DNA from: Proteles cristata cristata
Taxonomy: Eukaryota; Chordata; Mammalia; Carnivora; Hyaenidae
Assembly: GCA_017311185.1 (NCBI GenBank)
Contig: JAESUZ010001058.1
Span: 868,001-932,000 of the forward strand
Reading direction: 5' to 3'
Length of the DNA: 64,000 bases
In this document: one piece after another, positions 32,835-44,262 of the stretch
Numbering within the stretch: position 1 is the first letter of the stretch
How the letters are laid out: every line of letters begins with the position of its first letter
Notes under the pieces: generated by a model
Told to the model about the DNA's origin: nothing
Seen by the model: the letters and a program-made list of their open reading frames with translations, nothing else
The model's database searches: none
Position numbers and translations under genes: made by a program

Positions 32835-33880
32835 GGAGATTATATTAAATTCATTTATTCAACTAGCATTTCCTGAGTGCCTATTGTTGGACAAAAATTG
32901 TGGTAAACATTGATGATATTAAATGAACAAAGTCAACACAGTCTCCTACCCTCATGGGACTTCTGATCTGGTAGAGAAGACAGGCAAAAAAAAAAAAAAA
33001 AAGGAATTGTTAAGTAAATATACAGAGAATAAGAATTGTAATAATTTCAATGAGTTGGAGGAAAATGAGTGAAGCAGGAATACCACTTGAGAGTGTCCCA
33101 GAAGACCTCCAAGAGGTGATGAGATTTAACCTGAGAAGGATGTAATAGATCCCACCAGATAAAGAACAAAAAGCAAGGGAAGAGGTTTGTAGCAGACAGA
33201 ACAGCAAGAATGACACTCTTAAGATGTGAGAGATTATGTTGTTCTGGGAGAACCAAGAAGGCAAATGTGGCTGGGATAAGGTGAGTTAAAGGGAGAGTGG
33301 CAGGTGGTGAGATTGGAGAGAATAACTGGGGCTTGGTGATGTAGGACTTTATAGGCCACGATTAGATATCTGGATTTGATTCTAATCATGATGGAATGTC
33401 TTTGAAGAGATTTAAGCAGGTTAGCGACATGATATTGTAGAATTTTAAAAATCAAAATTAGCTTTTGTGTGAAAATCGGTTGGAGAAGTTTAGCAGTAGA
33501 GTGGGGAGATCGGATAGAAGCCTACTGTAGTATAAGCAAGAGATGACAGAGGCTTAAACTTGGAGAAGTGATGTTAGAGGTGCTGGAAAGAAGTGTAGAT
33601 TCAAGACAAATTTAGAAAATAGAGTCAACAGGATTTGCTAATGGTTTGGGTGTGAGTGGTAAGGGAAAGGGAGAATTAAAGATATCTTTGAGATATTGTG
33701 TTTGAATATTTGGATGTATAGTGGAACTACTTTCTAAGAGGTAAAGATTGAAAGAGGAGATTATTACTTGGGGGTAAAAATCAACAGTTTAGTGTAGATT
33801 TTTTTTTTTTAGGATGGCTGTGGACCATTTATATGGAGAAGCCAGTCTGGTAGTTGAATGTATGTCTGTATTTAAGTCTA
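32835..33880 (+). repeat. Ancient mammalian repeat, longest of five copies
   Basis: ATTCATTTATTCAACTAGCA, GTCTCCTACCCTCATGGGAC, CAAGAGGTGATGAGATTTAA, ACAGAACAGCAAGAATGACA, CTTGGTGATGTAGGACTTTA, GAGATTTAAGCAGGTTAGCG, GACATGATATTGTAG, then AGTCAACAGGATTTGCTAAT keep the order of a widespread old mammalian repeat for about 1 kb. Related pieces lie at 2120, 30605, 36690 and 44935. The family name is left open. An A-run of 16 sits at 32987-33002. Confidence 0.6.
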
Positions 33881-33885
33881 AACTG

Positions 33886-34572
33886 GTATATCAGTTAGCT
33901 AATGCTGTGTAACAAACCACTCCAAAAGTCAGCAGCTTAAACAATAACTATTTCTTCAGGTTGGCAACTTACCTTGGGTTAAGCTGGGAGTCTTATTTAG
34001 TTTCACTTTGTTTCCCTAATGTATCAGTTGTCAACTGTGCGCTGGCTCGGTTGTTTCACTTTTGAAGGTTGGTTGATTGTCAGTGTAATGATCTCCATGG
34101 GTTTTCATTCTTTAATGGGCTACTTGAGCTTACTCATATAATAGAGGGAAGGTTTCAAGAGTAAAAAGAGCCTTAGGGGTACCTGGACGGTTCAGTTGGT
34201 TAAGCATCTGACTTTGGCTCAGGTCATGATCTTGCCATTTGTGGGTCTGAGCCCCACATCAGGCTCTGTGCTGACAGTTCAGAGCCTGGAGCTTGCTTTG
34301 GATTCTGTGTGTCCCTCTCTCTCTCTTCCTCCCCTGCTCGCACTCTCTCTGTCTCTCTCTCAAAAATAAGGAATAATAAAAAAAAGAGCCTTAAACTCAC
34401 AATTAGTATATTATCACTTCCTCAGTATTCTGTTTACCAAAGAAAGATACAAAGCCATCCAAGATTCAGTGGGTGGAGAAAAAGACTCTACCTCATGACG
34501 GGAGCAGTTGCAAAGTCACATTGCAAAGGGGTATGGCTTCCAAGAGGCCATTAACTGAGGCCATCACTGCCA
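33886..34572 (-). repeat. MLT1/MaLR-type LTR, inverted, split by a SINE
   Basis: Begins TATCAGTTAGCTAATGCTGT, GTAACAAACCACTCCAAAAG and CAGCAGCTTAAACAATAAC (inverted LTR 3' end). After the SINE it continues with CTACCTCATGACGGGAGCAG and GCAAAGTCACATTGCAAAGG, which match the 5' portion of MLT1H-like LTRs. It is nearly full length apart from the insertion. Confidence 0.75.
34176..34380 (+). repeat. Can-SINE, felid type A, inside the LTR
   Basis: Head GGGGTACCTGGACGGTTC, body GTGCTGACAGTTCAGAGCC without insertion, CT tract, AAAAATAAGGAATAATAAAA tail. Exact duplications AAAAAGAGCCTTA at 34163-34175 and 34381-34393. Confidence 0.95.
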
Positions 34573-35165
34573 TTAATTGACTATATTATAGGTTATAATT
34601 TGAGAGTCTTCACCATATAGATATTTGTTAAAAACATGGGAACAGTTGAGCTCAGAGTGAAAGAATAGATGAAGAGTCTCAAGAAATTCCATTTGGCCAA
34701 TGAGGTTGCGGCCAACTAAAAGACTTCGAAGGTCAGTGATATAGAAGGTGAAGTAGGAAATAGAAGCATAAAAAGAAGAAATTGGCATGTATTAATGTTT
34801 AATAAACTGAGTCTGAATATAGCTCATATTCATTTATTGAAGGTGTCCTCAGTTCAGGGCATTTAGCTAGCTCTGTGATAGAAAAAATGAGGTGTAAACT
34901 ATGGTCCTACTATATAAACCGTGTTGAAGTTGACTGTATAATTTAGTTGGCGGGAATAGCCTCATGCTTACATAAAGTTAATAACAATGTAAGGAGTTTC
35001 TCAAGAGCCCAACATTGAGAGTCCTTTAGCAAGATAAAAGTCAGTCCTTTGGCTGGTTACATGGATGTTTTCAGTTTGTGAAAAGTTCCTAAAATCATAA
35101 ACTTATTATTTGTGTAATCTTCCATGTATATGTTATACTGCAATGAAAAGGTAAAAAAAAAAAAA
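34573..35165. other. Nothing firmly recognised; A-rich end
   Basis: 35080-35172 (TATATGTTATACTGCAATG then a long A-run) may be the end of an old L1. Confidence 0.4.
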
Positions 35166-35181
35166 AAAAAAAGCTACCTCA

Positions 35182-35382
35182 GGGCACCTGGGTGGCTCAG
35201 TCGGTTAAGCATCTGACTTCAGCTCAGGGCATGATTTGCAGTTCGTGGGTTTGAGCCCTGCATCAGGCTCTGTGTTGGCAGCTAGCTCAGAGCCTGGAGC
35301 CTGCTTTGGATTCTGTGTCTCCCCCTCTATCTGATCCTCCCCTACTCATGCTGTCTCTCTTCCTCTCAGAATTAAATTTTTT
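35182..35382 (+). repeat. Can-SINE, felid type B
   Basis: Head GGGCACCTGGGTGGCTCAGT, GTTGGCAGCTAGCTCAGAGC (insertion), ATCTGATCCTCCCCTAC. Flanks AAAGCTACCTCA at 35170-35181 and 35385-35397. The 5' flank is an A-run, which is a typical integration site. Confidence 0.94.
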
Positions 35383-36194
35383 AAAAAAGCTACCTCAACC
35401 CTCTTGAACCTGATAGTTATTTAGTTTGATTAAACATATTAAATTTCTCTTCATAAGAACTCACTTTTGTTACATTTATTTACATATAGGTGACATATTA
35501 ATGTATATTTCAGAACCAAAATTTAGAAAAAGAGGCTTGATGATAAACAAAATAAATTTTTTTCTCCTTATATGTAATTTAATCACAATGAATTTAAAAA
35601 ACTTTCATCTAAATAATTTTGGAAAAAAATATTTTGTCTTTTCCTCTAGCTTAAATGGACCCCGAAATATAAAAGGAATTTAGTTCTCTGCTTCAACGTG
35701 CATTGTACTTTTAACACAAGAGCAAAATAAATTCAAATACAGGAGAAAAATTTTTTTGTTATAAATTTATGCTAACAAAAAGAAGCCTCTTCTGAATAAG
35801 ACAACTGAAGAAAAATCTTAGAGCAGTTAGAAAGAAAAGGCTTTGCAGGAAAAAAAAAAAGGCCAGATCAGATAGGAGCATGCTGGGAAAACTGGAATGG
35901 GGACAAACTGGCTGGGCCAAAACAGAGAAAGTAGCTTTTATAAAATTGCGTATAGAAATCATCATACTGTCTCAAGTTGGTTCGAATGATTTAGGGATGC
36001 TGTGGAGGAGGGATAGCAAGACAACCCAAATCCTCAGACTGTATCATGTCCTATGATCATAAGATGAAATGACCTCTTATAACTAATGCAATTAAAAATT
36101 TATGATTAGCTACACATCCATAATCTGTGAGCACGGCCAGAGACTGAACTCTAACAGTGTTGGCTCAATTGCAAGGCACTTAGAGATGATGAGG
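35383..36194. other. AT-rich DNA, nothing firmly recognised
   Basis: No clear repeat blocks. A-run at 35850-35860. Confidence 0.45.
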
Positions 36195-36295
36195 TATAAG
36201 GAACTTTTAATTCATGGAGAAACTGAGCCCTGGAGAGACTAAATAATTTTCCAGAGGCTAACTGAAGAGCTAGCAATACAGAGGTAAGGGGCTAC
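36195..36295 (-). repeat. MIR SINE relic, inverted
   Basis: TTCATGGAGAAACTGAGCCC, TGGAGAGACTAAATAATTTT and CCAGAGGCTAACTGAAGAGC are the inverted MIR core. Confidence 0.65.
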
Positions 36296-36499
36296 TTGAA
36301 ATTAATCACCTCAAAGTCTAAACAGAGAGGCTTGCTGAGTTCTTAGGTAAAGCATGCAAAAATTTGACTTTCAAGAGAGATGCTGTTGGTGTGGACTTTT
36401 TTTCATATTGGGCAAGGCCTGTGACCAGAAGCAGTGGGAATGACAAAGGAAGTACTTTACAATTTCTGTAAGAGTCAGTGTGGCAGTTTAAAAAAAAAA

Positions 36500-36640
36500 A
36501 AAGTCCCCAAATCCTTTGACACTCCTTTCACTGATTGTTGACGGTCCATATTACCTTTCTTGGATCTAGGTTGGCTTGTGATTGCCCACCTAACAACAAA
36601 TTGGGAAGCAAGAATAAAAGCCAAGATACCTGCTCAGAGG
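36500..36640 (+). repeat. Possible MaLR-type LTR fragment
   Basis: CCAAATCCTTTGACACTCC, CTAGGTTGGCTTGTGATTGC resemble the interior of MLT1-type LTRs. Short and diverged. Confidence 0.35.
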
Positions 36641-36689
36641 CTCTTGATGCTATACAGAATGATAGCAGGTTGCACTAGGTGGGGAATGA

Positions 36690-36990
36690 TTTTGGAGGTG
36701 GAAAAAAGTAAAGAAGTTTTAAATACATTTTGGAAGTAGAGTTAACTGGACTTGATGACAGAATGGATATTGGGGGGTAGGCTTGAGCAATTAAATAGTG
36801 CTCATTTCCCTAGATGAGAAAAAACTAGGCATAGAACCCAAAAGTTCTATTTTAGCCATGTTCCATTTGGGATGACCATAAGATATTTTTTCTATTGGTG
36901 ATTGTATACCAAGTGGGCAATTCGATCTATAAGCCTGGAGTCAGGGGAGAGATCAGAGCTAGATATAGAATTCCTTTCATTGCATGAAAA
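36690..36990 (+). repeat. Ancient repeat, 3' part of the 32835 family
   Basis: TAGCCATGTTCCATTTGGGA, CAAGTGGGCAATTCGATCTA, AGCCTGGAGTCAGGGGAGAG and ATCAGAGCTAGATATAG follow the order of a region that lies downstream of the end of the 32835 copy. Confidence 0.5.
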
Positions 36991-37882
36991 TGAGGTGGTT
37001 GTTGTTTTTTTAACTTGAATTATGCTTTTGACACAGCTATGTTGATCTTTCCCGAAACCTGTGCATCTCAATATCCTCCTTCATGCTTCTGCACACAACA
37101 CTGGGGTCATTTTCCTCCATATTTGTTTTTGTACATGTGAAGATTTTCTTTAGTCCTTTTCTGTTGTGAAGTAAAGCAAAGCCTAACCAGATTTCTGGGT
37201 TTTTAGCCATAGCATAAAAAAAAATCAAGCAAAATCTGTAACATAAATGGTTCACCGTACACTTGTAATTTCACAGCACTCCCTGGAAGTTGAAAAGAAA
37301 TACTGGAGACCCAAAGTCCAAGATAAAGGTGGTGCTCCTCATCAGTTTTGCCTATAAAATTTTGTAACCCAACGCATCAGATTACACCAATTTTTCAATC
37401 TATAAAAGCCTCTTCCAGATCTAATTCCCCATGGGACTATTGTGTTGGCTGGTCCCCTGCTCCAAAATCCACTGTCCTTTTCTCAGAATTACCATTACTT
37501 TCCCACTAGGTCATTTCTATTCCTTCAGGCTTGTTAGCCTGACCCCATTAAGTCATAGCTTTAGAAAGCAACACCTGTTTAACTCCTTTCCTAAGAAACA
37601 ATTTCTACCATTTCTGCAATCTTCATAATTTATCCTTGTCATAGAAGATCAAAATGTTAAAAAGAATAGAAAAGGATGCTTTCCTCCAAGATATGCCACA
37701 TGCCTATGTGTATGGATTCCCTCCCTTAGGAATCTAACTGGGGAATGCCACATTTGAAACGTAACAAGATAGGTTCTATACAATAAGGCAGGAAAAGGGC
37801 AGTGGGTCACTAGCAATAATTTTACCCCTTTAGAAGACTAGGGCAATATTATCACCAGATGGAAAAGTAGCATTTCTCACAA
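36991..37882. other. Nothing firmly recognised
   Basis: Single-copy DNA. The frames at 37037-37255 and 37431-37628 have no recognised family. Confidence 0.45.
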
Positions 37883-38010
37883 ATGGTTAAGATCACAGAC
37901 TCTGGGGACTGACAAATCTGAGTGCACAGTCCCAGTCTGACTCCTGAGTAGCTTTCTGACCTTGAGACGATAATATTTCTGTAAAATGTTCCTCTCATCG
38001 AGATTGTTGC
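37883..38010 (+). repeat. MIR SINE
   Basis: ATGGTTAAGATCACAGACTC, TGGGGACTGACAAATCTGAG and CTTTCTGACCTTGAGACGAT are a forward MIR head with the tail degraded. Confidence 0.7.
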
Positions 38011-38014
38011 ACTT

Positions 38015-38260
38015 CTAGTTCATTTTTAACCTTCAGATCTTAACTCAAATGTCTCTCCTCTTGGAGGCCTCCTCTGCCTGCTCTCTCATTTAAGGGAACT
38101 ACCCCAATCTCTTGGCCTTATTCATTACTGTATATATTTTTTCCTTGTGCTCATGAGAATTATTTGTAATTGTATTGTTTACAATGTTTGTTTATATGCT
38201 TATTTATGATTCAGTTGTTCCATTCTCTCCAGCTCAGAATAGGTGCTCAGTTAATTAATG
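38015..38260 (+). repeat. L2 LINE 3' end
   Basis: CAGATCTTAACTCAAATGTC, TCTCCTCTTGGAGGCCTCCT, CTCTTGGCCTTATTCATTAC and CAGAATAGGTGCTCAG match L2 3' UTR order. Confidence 0.75.
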
Positions 38261-38410
38261 AAATATCTGACTAAGGCCAAGATCACCAGCCACTCTGGTA
38301 AGAAAACTCAGTCTAATTATTTACTATCCTCTGCCAAGCACCATCCAATAGAAATATAATGCAAGTCACTTATGGAGTTTTAAATTTTCATTTTTTTAAA
38401 CTCTTAAAAA

Positions 38411-38621
38411 TAATTTTTTAAAAAATCTTTATTTTTGAGAGAGAGGCAGACAGAGTGCGATGAGGGAGGAACAGAGAGGGAGGGAGACACAGAATCCAAA
38501 GCAGACTCCAGGTTCTGAGCTGTCAGTATAGAGCCCAGCGCAGTGCTCGAACTCACAAACTGTGAGATCATGACCTGAGTGGAAGTCAGACACTTAACTG
38601 ACTGAGCCACCAAGATGCCCC
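38411..38621 (-). repeat. Can-SINE, felid type A, inverted
   Basis: T/A-rich tail, GAGGGAGGAACAGAGAG, GGTTCTGAGCTGTCAGTATAG (no insertion), ending GAGCCACCAAGATGCCCC. TAAACTCTTA and TAAACTCTA flank it. Confidence 0.92.
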
Positions 38622-38630
38622 TAAACTCTA

Positions 38631-38809
38631 TTTAAGTTTATTTATTTTTTAGAGAAAGAGAGCACAAGCAAGAGAGGGCCAGACAGAGGAGGGAGGCAGA
38701 CACAGTATCAGCACAGAGCCTGACCATGAGGCTTGAACTCAGGAACTGTGAGATCATGGCCTGAGCCAAAGTGGGTTGCTTAACTGACTGAGCCACCCAG
38801 GTGTCCCAG
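38631..38809 (-). repeat. Can-SINE, shortened, inverted
   Basis: Starts AGTTTATTTATTTTTTAGAG and GCACAAGCAAGAGAGGGCC, lacks the body between the CT tract and AGCACAGAGCCTGACC, and ends CCACCCAGGTGTCCC. It stands about 10 bp from the previous SINE in the same orientation. Confidence 0.9.
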
Positions 38810-39468
38810 TTTTAAGTTTTCTAGTCAGTAAATTAAAGGAGTAAAAAGAAACTGATGAAATTAATTTTGTAATATATTTTGTTTACCCAACATATCCAAA
38901 TATCATTTAAATATGTAATCAATGTAAAAATTATTAATAAAATAGTTTACATTTTCTTTTTTTGTAACAAGTCTTTAAAATATGGTAAGTATTTGACATA
39001 GTATATCTTAATTGAAGTCTTAAATATTCATAGGAAATCCTTGATCTGTATTTCAATTTTATATAGTTTGTGGTTGACAAAGGAATTCACATACCTGTTG
39101 TTCCAAATATTCATAAACATTTTCCAATACTTGAATCAAGTATCAGATTTTAAATTAACCTTAAATGAATTAAAATGAAATAAAATAAAGAATTCAGTTC
39201 CTAATTATAGGAGACACATTTCAAGCGCTTAATAGACACAAATGGCTAGTGGCTACAATATTACGGCTCTAGACAGTTTGCCCAATTTTTCTTATCATAT
39301 TATCTTGTGGAAAACTGTCCTTACCAATCAATTAGATTATATTATTCCACAAGGAAGAAGAGAAAGGAACTTAAACATATTAATTGGAGGTGTTTGTCAG
39401 GAATTTTGGCAAGTGTTTTCCAAATAACCTTTCTAATAAGCCTATGAGGCTGATTTCATTGTCCCTGT

Positions 39469-39683
39469 TTTAAATTTTTTTTGTTTTCATTTATTTCTGA
39501 GAGAGAGAGAGAGAGCATGAGCAGGGAGGGTCAGAGAGAGGGAGACATAGAATCTGAAGCAGGCCCCAGGCTCTGAGCTAGCTGTCAACACAAAGACCGA
39601 CGCAGGGCTCAAACCCACAAACCATGAGATCATGAGGTGACCCGAAGTCGGACACTTAACTAACTGAGTCACCCAGGCACCCC
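39469..39683 (-). repeat. Can-SINE, felid type B, inverted
   Basis: AGCAGGGAGGGTCAGAGAGA, GCTCTGAGCTAGCTGTCAAC (insertion) and end GTCACCCAGGCACCCC. Duplications CATTGTCCCTGTTTT and CATTGTCCTTTTTTT. Confidence 0.94.
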
Positions 39684-40404
39684 TCATTGTCCTTTTTTTA
39701 TACATTGGGAAAATGAAAGCTGAGAGTGAGAACTTGCTTTAAGTGGAGAGCATCTTTCTCTCTCCTCTTTCCAAATGAGAAGAGTATGCAAAGGGGTGCT
39801 CACCCTCAGCTTTCTATCTTCTTCTCTGTGTCTTTCTGTGCACTCCACCAAACATTCAAGAGCATTCCCAGCCTCTTCTTTTCAATACAAAGGAGGTTTT
39901 CCTTTTCCCACTCCTTGTAGAGCCTGGAGAAGACTGGTCATAGGTGAGGCCCTATGCCCAAGGAATAGACTCAGCTTCCCCACTCCCCTGTTTAAGGGCA
40001 CTTGAAAGTAGTATTCCTCCTTGAAGGTAAGGAGAAAGCCACCAACCTCATAGTCACAAACTCTCCGGTGAATAATTGAGATCATTGCCCACTGTTCTAT
40101 GGGAAAGACTTTGAGTTGGGTTGGCCTCTGGGGATGTGGAGACCAAGTGGACTGCAATCATTTTAAATCTTCTGCCTTCTTTAACTTGGACAATGTTCCT
40201 TCTGTTCTCCTTTGGGAAATTCAAGTTGTATATTTAAAACAAGTTTGAGGTGCCCAGACATCATCCGTGTTTATGTACTCAGTTTCTCGATAAGGTTCAA
40301 AAGGTAAATTTTTGATGACTTTGTATGTCTGAGATTACTACTTGCCCCTCCATGTCCCTATGTCTTTCATAGTAATAAAACCTTATTTTTAGCTGGGCAC
40401 AGAT
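39684..40404. other. Nothing firmly recognised
   Basis: Three overlapping open frames (39726-40157) on both strands, none with a recognised domain. Confidence 0.4.
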
Positions 40405-40800
40405 CCCTCCCCAAAGAACTAAGACAATATTTCTCAGCTTTCCTTGTAGCTAGCCATAGTGGTGAGACTACATTTCAGCCAATGCAGTGTAAAAGGAAGT
40501 GTTGTGTGAAGTTTCCTTAAAGAAATAGTCTCAAACCTTCTTCACTGCCTTCCTCAACCATGCAGGCTGGAATGCAGAGTTGATGACTGGAATTTTAGGA
40601 GCTGTGTTGGACCATGAGGTGGAGGCCATGTGAAAAGGATAATAGATCAACAAGATAAAGGAACTTGGGTCTTTGGTATCATGGAGTGCCAAATCTGCCC
40701 CAGATATCTAAATCTATTTTCTCCTTATGTGAGGGGGATATGAACTTTTATCTTTCTCAAGGCACTGTTATTTTGCATTTTCTGTCACGTATATCTACAT
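40405..40800 (+). repeat. LTR-like ancient repeat
   Basis: CTCAGCTTTCCTTGTAGCTA, GAGACTACATTTCAGCCAAT, GAAGTGTTGTGTGAAGTTTC, GGAGCTGTGTTGGACCATGA and GACTTTTATC...GGCACTGTTATTTTG keep the order of a MaLR-type or similar LTR. The ends are worn. Confidence 0.55.
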
Positions 40801-42004
40801 CCAAATCCAATACAAAATGACACATACACTTTTCTGGTAGAAGTGGGACATCTGTAACTGAAATGGCCCAGTTAATAAGGCTAAAAGTGGTTAACATTAA
40901 ATGGGAGAAGTGAGGTTCCGCTTGGCCTGCTCATTATTAAGATACATCTAATCTCTAGGCTAGTCACCCACATTCATTCAGGATGTGATGTACTTCCATT
41001 AGGTCCTTAGATCAAATATTAGACCAGATAGTCTCCACAGCATTTTCCAGATTTTTTCATTTTAACATTTTTTTCCCTGCTGACATTTCTTGATTTTTTT
41101 TCTTTTGCTTCTCTCTCATCATCTTCTACCCCCCACCCCTGCCCCAACATTTCTACATTACACTTTCCAGTGTTATCCTTCACAAATAGGCAGAGTGGGA
41201 CTCATTACCACGGGGAGCATTTTTCTGGTTAGAGAAGGCTGGCACAAGGATTGGACAAGGAAGAGGGAAAGGGTGGCTTTCTGGACTGTCAGAGTGATGC
41301 CTAGAATGTTGGCCTCATTCCCCCAGTCTTGGTCAATAGTGCATGAAAGTCACATGTACAAAGTACGTATGTAGGAAAGAGACTGGAAAGATGTGTCCTA
41401 ATTGAAAGTGATGGTTACCCCTGAGGAATGAGATAGAAGCCACACCATAGTTTTTTCATCATATGTACTTCTGAATTATTTGCTCTTTTTTCCTTAGAGG
41501 AGCATCTCTTACCCCATAATTTGAGACATAGAAATAACAACATGTTCACAGTCAAGGGGTGGTAGTGATTGCAAAGTCACAGAAAGCATGTAATATTCAG
41601 CTGTAGCTCTGTCCAAAGGTATTAAGACCATATCCTGGAAAACCTTAGTTTCTCCTAGATCTGCCCTTGGCCTTCTAGGAAATTTTCTTCTCAGGCAATA
41701 CTGGGGAGTTGTTGCTGGGTAAATAGGAACTCTGGGCCAGGCTGGAGCCGTGTGTAGATAGGATCTCCACAGACTTCTGCCCAAGTACTTATTCCAGGTA
41801 CTTATGAATGAACTGACTCTCATCTAGTTATCACATTATTTTCTGAACTTTCTGAAATATCTTGATTCCCCTTATGATAGGCATTTTGCTATTTTTCCTT
41901 CTAAGAACCAATTTTTCTGTCCAGCTTCATGGTTATTGGCTTGTTATTGAATATTGCTTGCATTAGTAGACACAGATTCCCATGCATCTTTTTATTCACA
42001 GCAT
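40801..42004. other. Mostly unassigned; possible L1 3' scrap
   Basis: 41395-41490 (GATGGTTACCCCTGAGGAAT, TTTTTCATCATATGTACTT) resembles an L1M 3' UTR. The 104-codon minus frame at 41509-41823 has no recognised family. Confidence 0.4.
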
Positions 42005-42410
42005 AGTTGGTGACCTTCCACACTGATTCTGGGCCTGGCCATGTGATGTGTTTGGTTAATGAAATAGCAACCATCTTACTGAAAAGTGCGTGTACATCTT
42101 TGCTTCCTCTTTTGGACCCTTGCACCATCAAAAAGACATGTCTCGGCTAGCCTGCTGGAGGTACGTGAGGGATACTTGGAGCAGAGCCAAGTCATCCCAA
42201 CTGAGGCTACCCTAAACCAGCCAGCTGATGGCCAACCTGGTAGCAGATAGTTGATGCTTGAGCAAGTCCTGCCAAGAACAGTTGAGACTGATCAAGGATG
42301 CAGAGCTTCCTAGTGGAATCACAGGCTGATAAGAGATAAATGGTTGTTTTTTTATGACATTTTGTTTTGGGGTGGCTTATTTCGTAGCAATAGCTAATTA
42401 ATTCAGTAAC
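42005..42410 (+). repeat. MLT1-type LTR
   Basis: TGGGCCTGGCCATGTGATGT, GGCTAGCCTGCTGGAGGTAC, TACTTGGAGCAGAGCCAAGT, CATCCCAACTGAGGCTACC, ACCAGCCAGCTGATGGCCAA, TTTTGGGGTGGCTTATTTCG and TAGCAATAGCTAATTAATTC match the order of an MLT1J-like LTR through its 3' end. A non-coding MaLR relic. Confidence 0.8.
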
Positions 42411-42479
42411 ACGCTTACTTCCCTATATGCTCCCTCCCACCACCACTTTACCACAACCTGTTCTGCCACACTTACCATC

Positions 42480-42990
42480 TATGTGACTGTATAAGTTAAT
42501 TTTTTCAGTGTAATAAACCACCTTTTTTTTTTTTTTTTTTTGCTTAGAACAATAACCATTTATTCATGAATACTCATGAATCTATATATGGGTCAGGTAT
42601 GGGTTCTAGTGATTTGGGTGGAACTTGCCTGATCGTGGTGGGGCTTACTTATGCATCTGTGGTCAGCTGGAGGTTTGGCTGGTGTTGACTGATTTATTGT
42701 GGTGACACTGGGATGATTGGAGTTCCTCTCCACATGGTCACGCATCATCCAGCAGGCTATCTTGAGCTCATTCACATGATGGCCACAGAGCTCCAAGAGT
42801 ATGCAAGAGTGACAAGTCCTAATGTAAAAGCACTTTTCAAGCCTCTGCTTATATCATGTTTGCTCTATCCCACTGTCTGAAGCAAGTCACATGGCCAAGC
42901 TCAGAGTCAGTGTGGAAAGGCAATACCAAAAGATGTAAATACAAAAAGGCATGGAGTCACTAGACAACTGATTCACATTGTGATATCAAA
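42480..42990 (-). repeat. MLT1-type LTR, inverted
   Basis: GTGTAATAAACCACC then a T-run (42521-42541), TTAGAACAATAACCATTTAT, GCTGGAGGTTTGGCTGGTGT, CATCCAGCAGGCTATCTTGA, TTCACATGATGGCCACAGAG, TGTCTGAAGCAAGTCACATG. Head-to-head neighbour of the 42005 copy, 3' ends facing. Confidence 0.75.
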
Positions 42991-43056
42991 CAATTCCTTT
43001 GGTTTTTCTGAGCCTAAGCTTCGTCTTCCAACAAATGAGGATAGTAATACTAGCCT

Positions 43057-43515
43057 GCTGTAAGTTGAATTGTGTCCTGCCAACAAATATAGAAGTTCTA
43101 ATTCCTGATACCTGTGAATGGGACTTTATTTGGAAATAGGATCTTTGTAGATGAAATCAGGTTATGATGAAGTTATCAGGATGGGCCCTAATCCAAGTAT
43201 AACTATCATTTTTATAAGAAGAGAAAAGCACCATATGAAGACAGACACAGGGAGAACACCATGGATAGATGAAGGTAGATATTGGCATGATACAGCTGTA
43301 AGCTCACAAATGCCAAGGATTCAAGGATTGACGTCCACCACGGGAGCTAGAAAGTGGCAAGGAAAAATTCCACCCAGAGTCTCAGAGGGAACATGATCCT
43401 GCCATCCCCTTGATTTTTGACTTCTAACCTCTGGAACTGTGAGGCAACACATCTCTGTTGTTTGAAGCCACCTTGTTAGTAGTGCTTTGTTACGGCAGCT
43501 CTAGGAAACTCACAC
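43057..43515 (+). repeat. MLT1 LTR, nearly full length
   Basis: TGAATTGTGTCCTGCCAAC, ACTTTATTTGGAAATAGGAT, CTTTGTAGATGAAATCAGGT, GATGGGCCCTAATCCAAGTA, AGAACACCATGGATAGATGA, TCTAACCTCTGGAACTGTGA, TTGTTTGAAGCCACCTTGTT and GGCAGCTCTAGGAAACTCAC are all in MLT1 order. Confidence 0.88.
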
Positions 43516-44202
43516 AGATCCCAACTCCTCTGGCAAAGCTTTTATCGAGGGTCAGTAAGAACAGCAACTGCTGAAGGATGGACTCTAGTCCTACCAATGG
43601 TTATTCTGAGATAATGCTCATCCTATCTTATACTGAGAGGAAGCTCGTCCAGTAGGTATGAGCCCATACAGCTGAGGCAGCATCAGAGCTGCCTTGGGCC
43701 TCTGGTTTTAAAGGCCTCGCGATTTCCAAGAGAGGAAAAGGCCAGAATTGATTGTCTTGTTAGCCTCCCTCCTGGTTTCCTGTGAGCTCCCCAAGCTGCT
43801 GACAGACACCTGCCCTGGCCAGCCCTTCAGCATGCAATGGGGCATGACTGCAGGGCCTGGCATGTTTCTCTTCGCTGAAGGAGAAGCCCTGTTCTCTGAC
43901 TGCTGGCCTTGTTCCCAAGTAGCTCTAACTCCGGGAACATTCCAGGAAGACGGAGACTAAATTTAATCTCCCTTACCTTGTGACTCCTATTCTGTGTCTT
44001 CCATTCAGACTCTTATTATGCAGAAAACTTGGTTCTGTGTACTGCTCGAGGCAGCAGTAGTGGCTTTTGCAACCAAACCCAGGCAGGGAAAATCTCCCCT
44101 CTCTTGTGGGAAGTTTTGCATCTCCCCAGGCATTTAATGGGGCTAGGTACATGGAAGTGCTCCCATAATGCACCACATTTCTTCCAAAATGCTCCCTGTG
44201 GC
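43516..44202. other. Nothing firmly recognised
   Basis: Slightly GC-richer than its surroundings, without a CpG cluster or coding pattern. Confidence 0.45.
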
Positions 44203-44262
44203 CTCCCTTCCCTCCCTTCCCTTCCGTTCCCTTCCCTTCCATTCCCTTCCCTTCCCTTTCCT
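44203..44262 (+). repeat. (CCTTC)n microsatellite
   Basis: About 12 CCTTC units with a few substitutions. It directly abuts an L1 3' fragment. Confidence 0.9.

Larger units (their letters stand above)
38337..39275 (+). repeat. DNA-transposon-like repeat interrupted by two SINEs
   Basis: Starts CACCATCCAATAGAAATATA, ATGCAAGTCACTTATGGAG, then after the SINEs AGTAAAAAGAAACTGATGAA, ATTAATTTTGTAATATATTT, CCCAACATATCCAAATATCA and ends CATTTCAAGCGCTTAATAGA, AATGGCTAGTGGCTACAATA. Terminal TCCAATA and GGCTAGTGGCTAC match the short copy at 29825. The family name is not assigned. Confidence 0.65.

Noticed and set aside
44203..44262. CCTTC array as a regulatory or telomere-like repeat
   Set aside because: A simple imperfect microsatellite adjoining an L1 fragment. 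No telomeric TTAGGG units.
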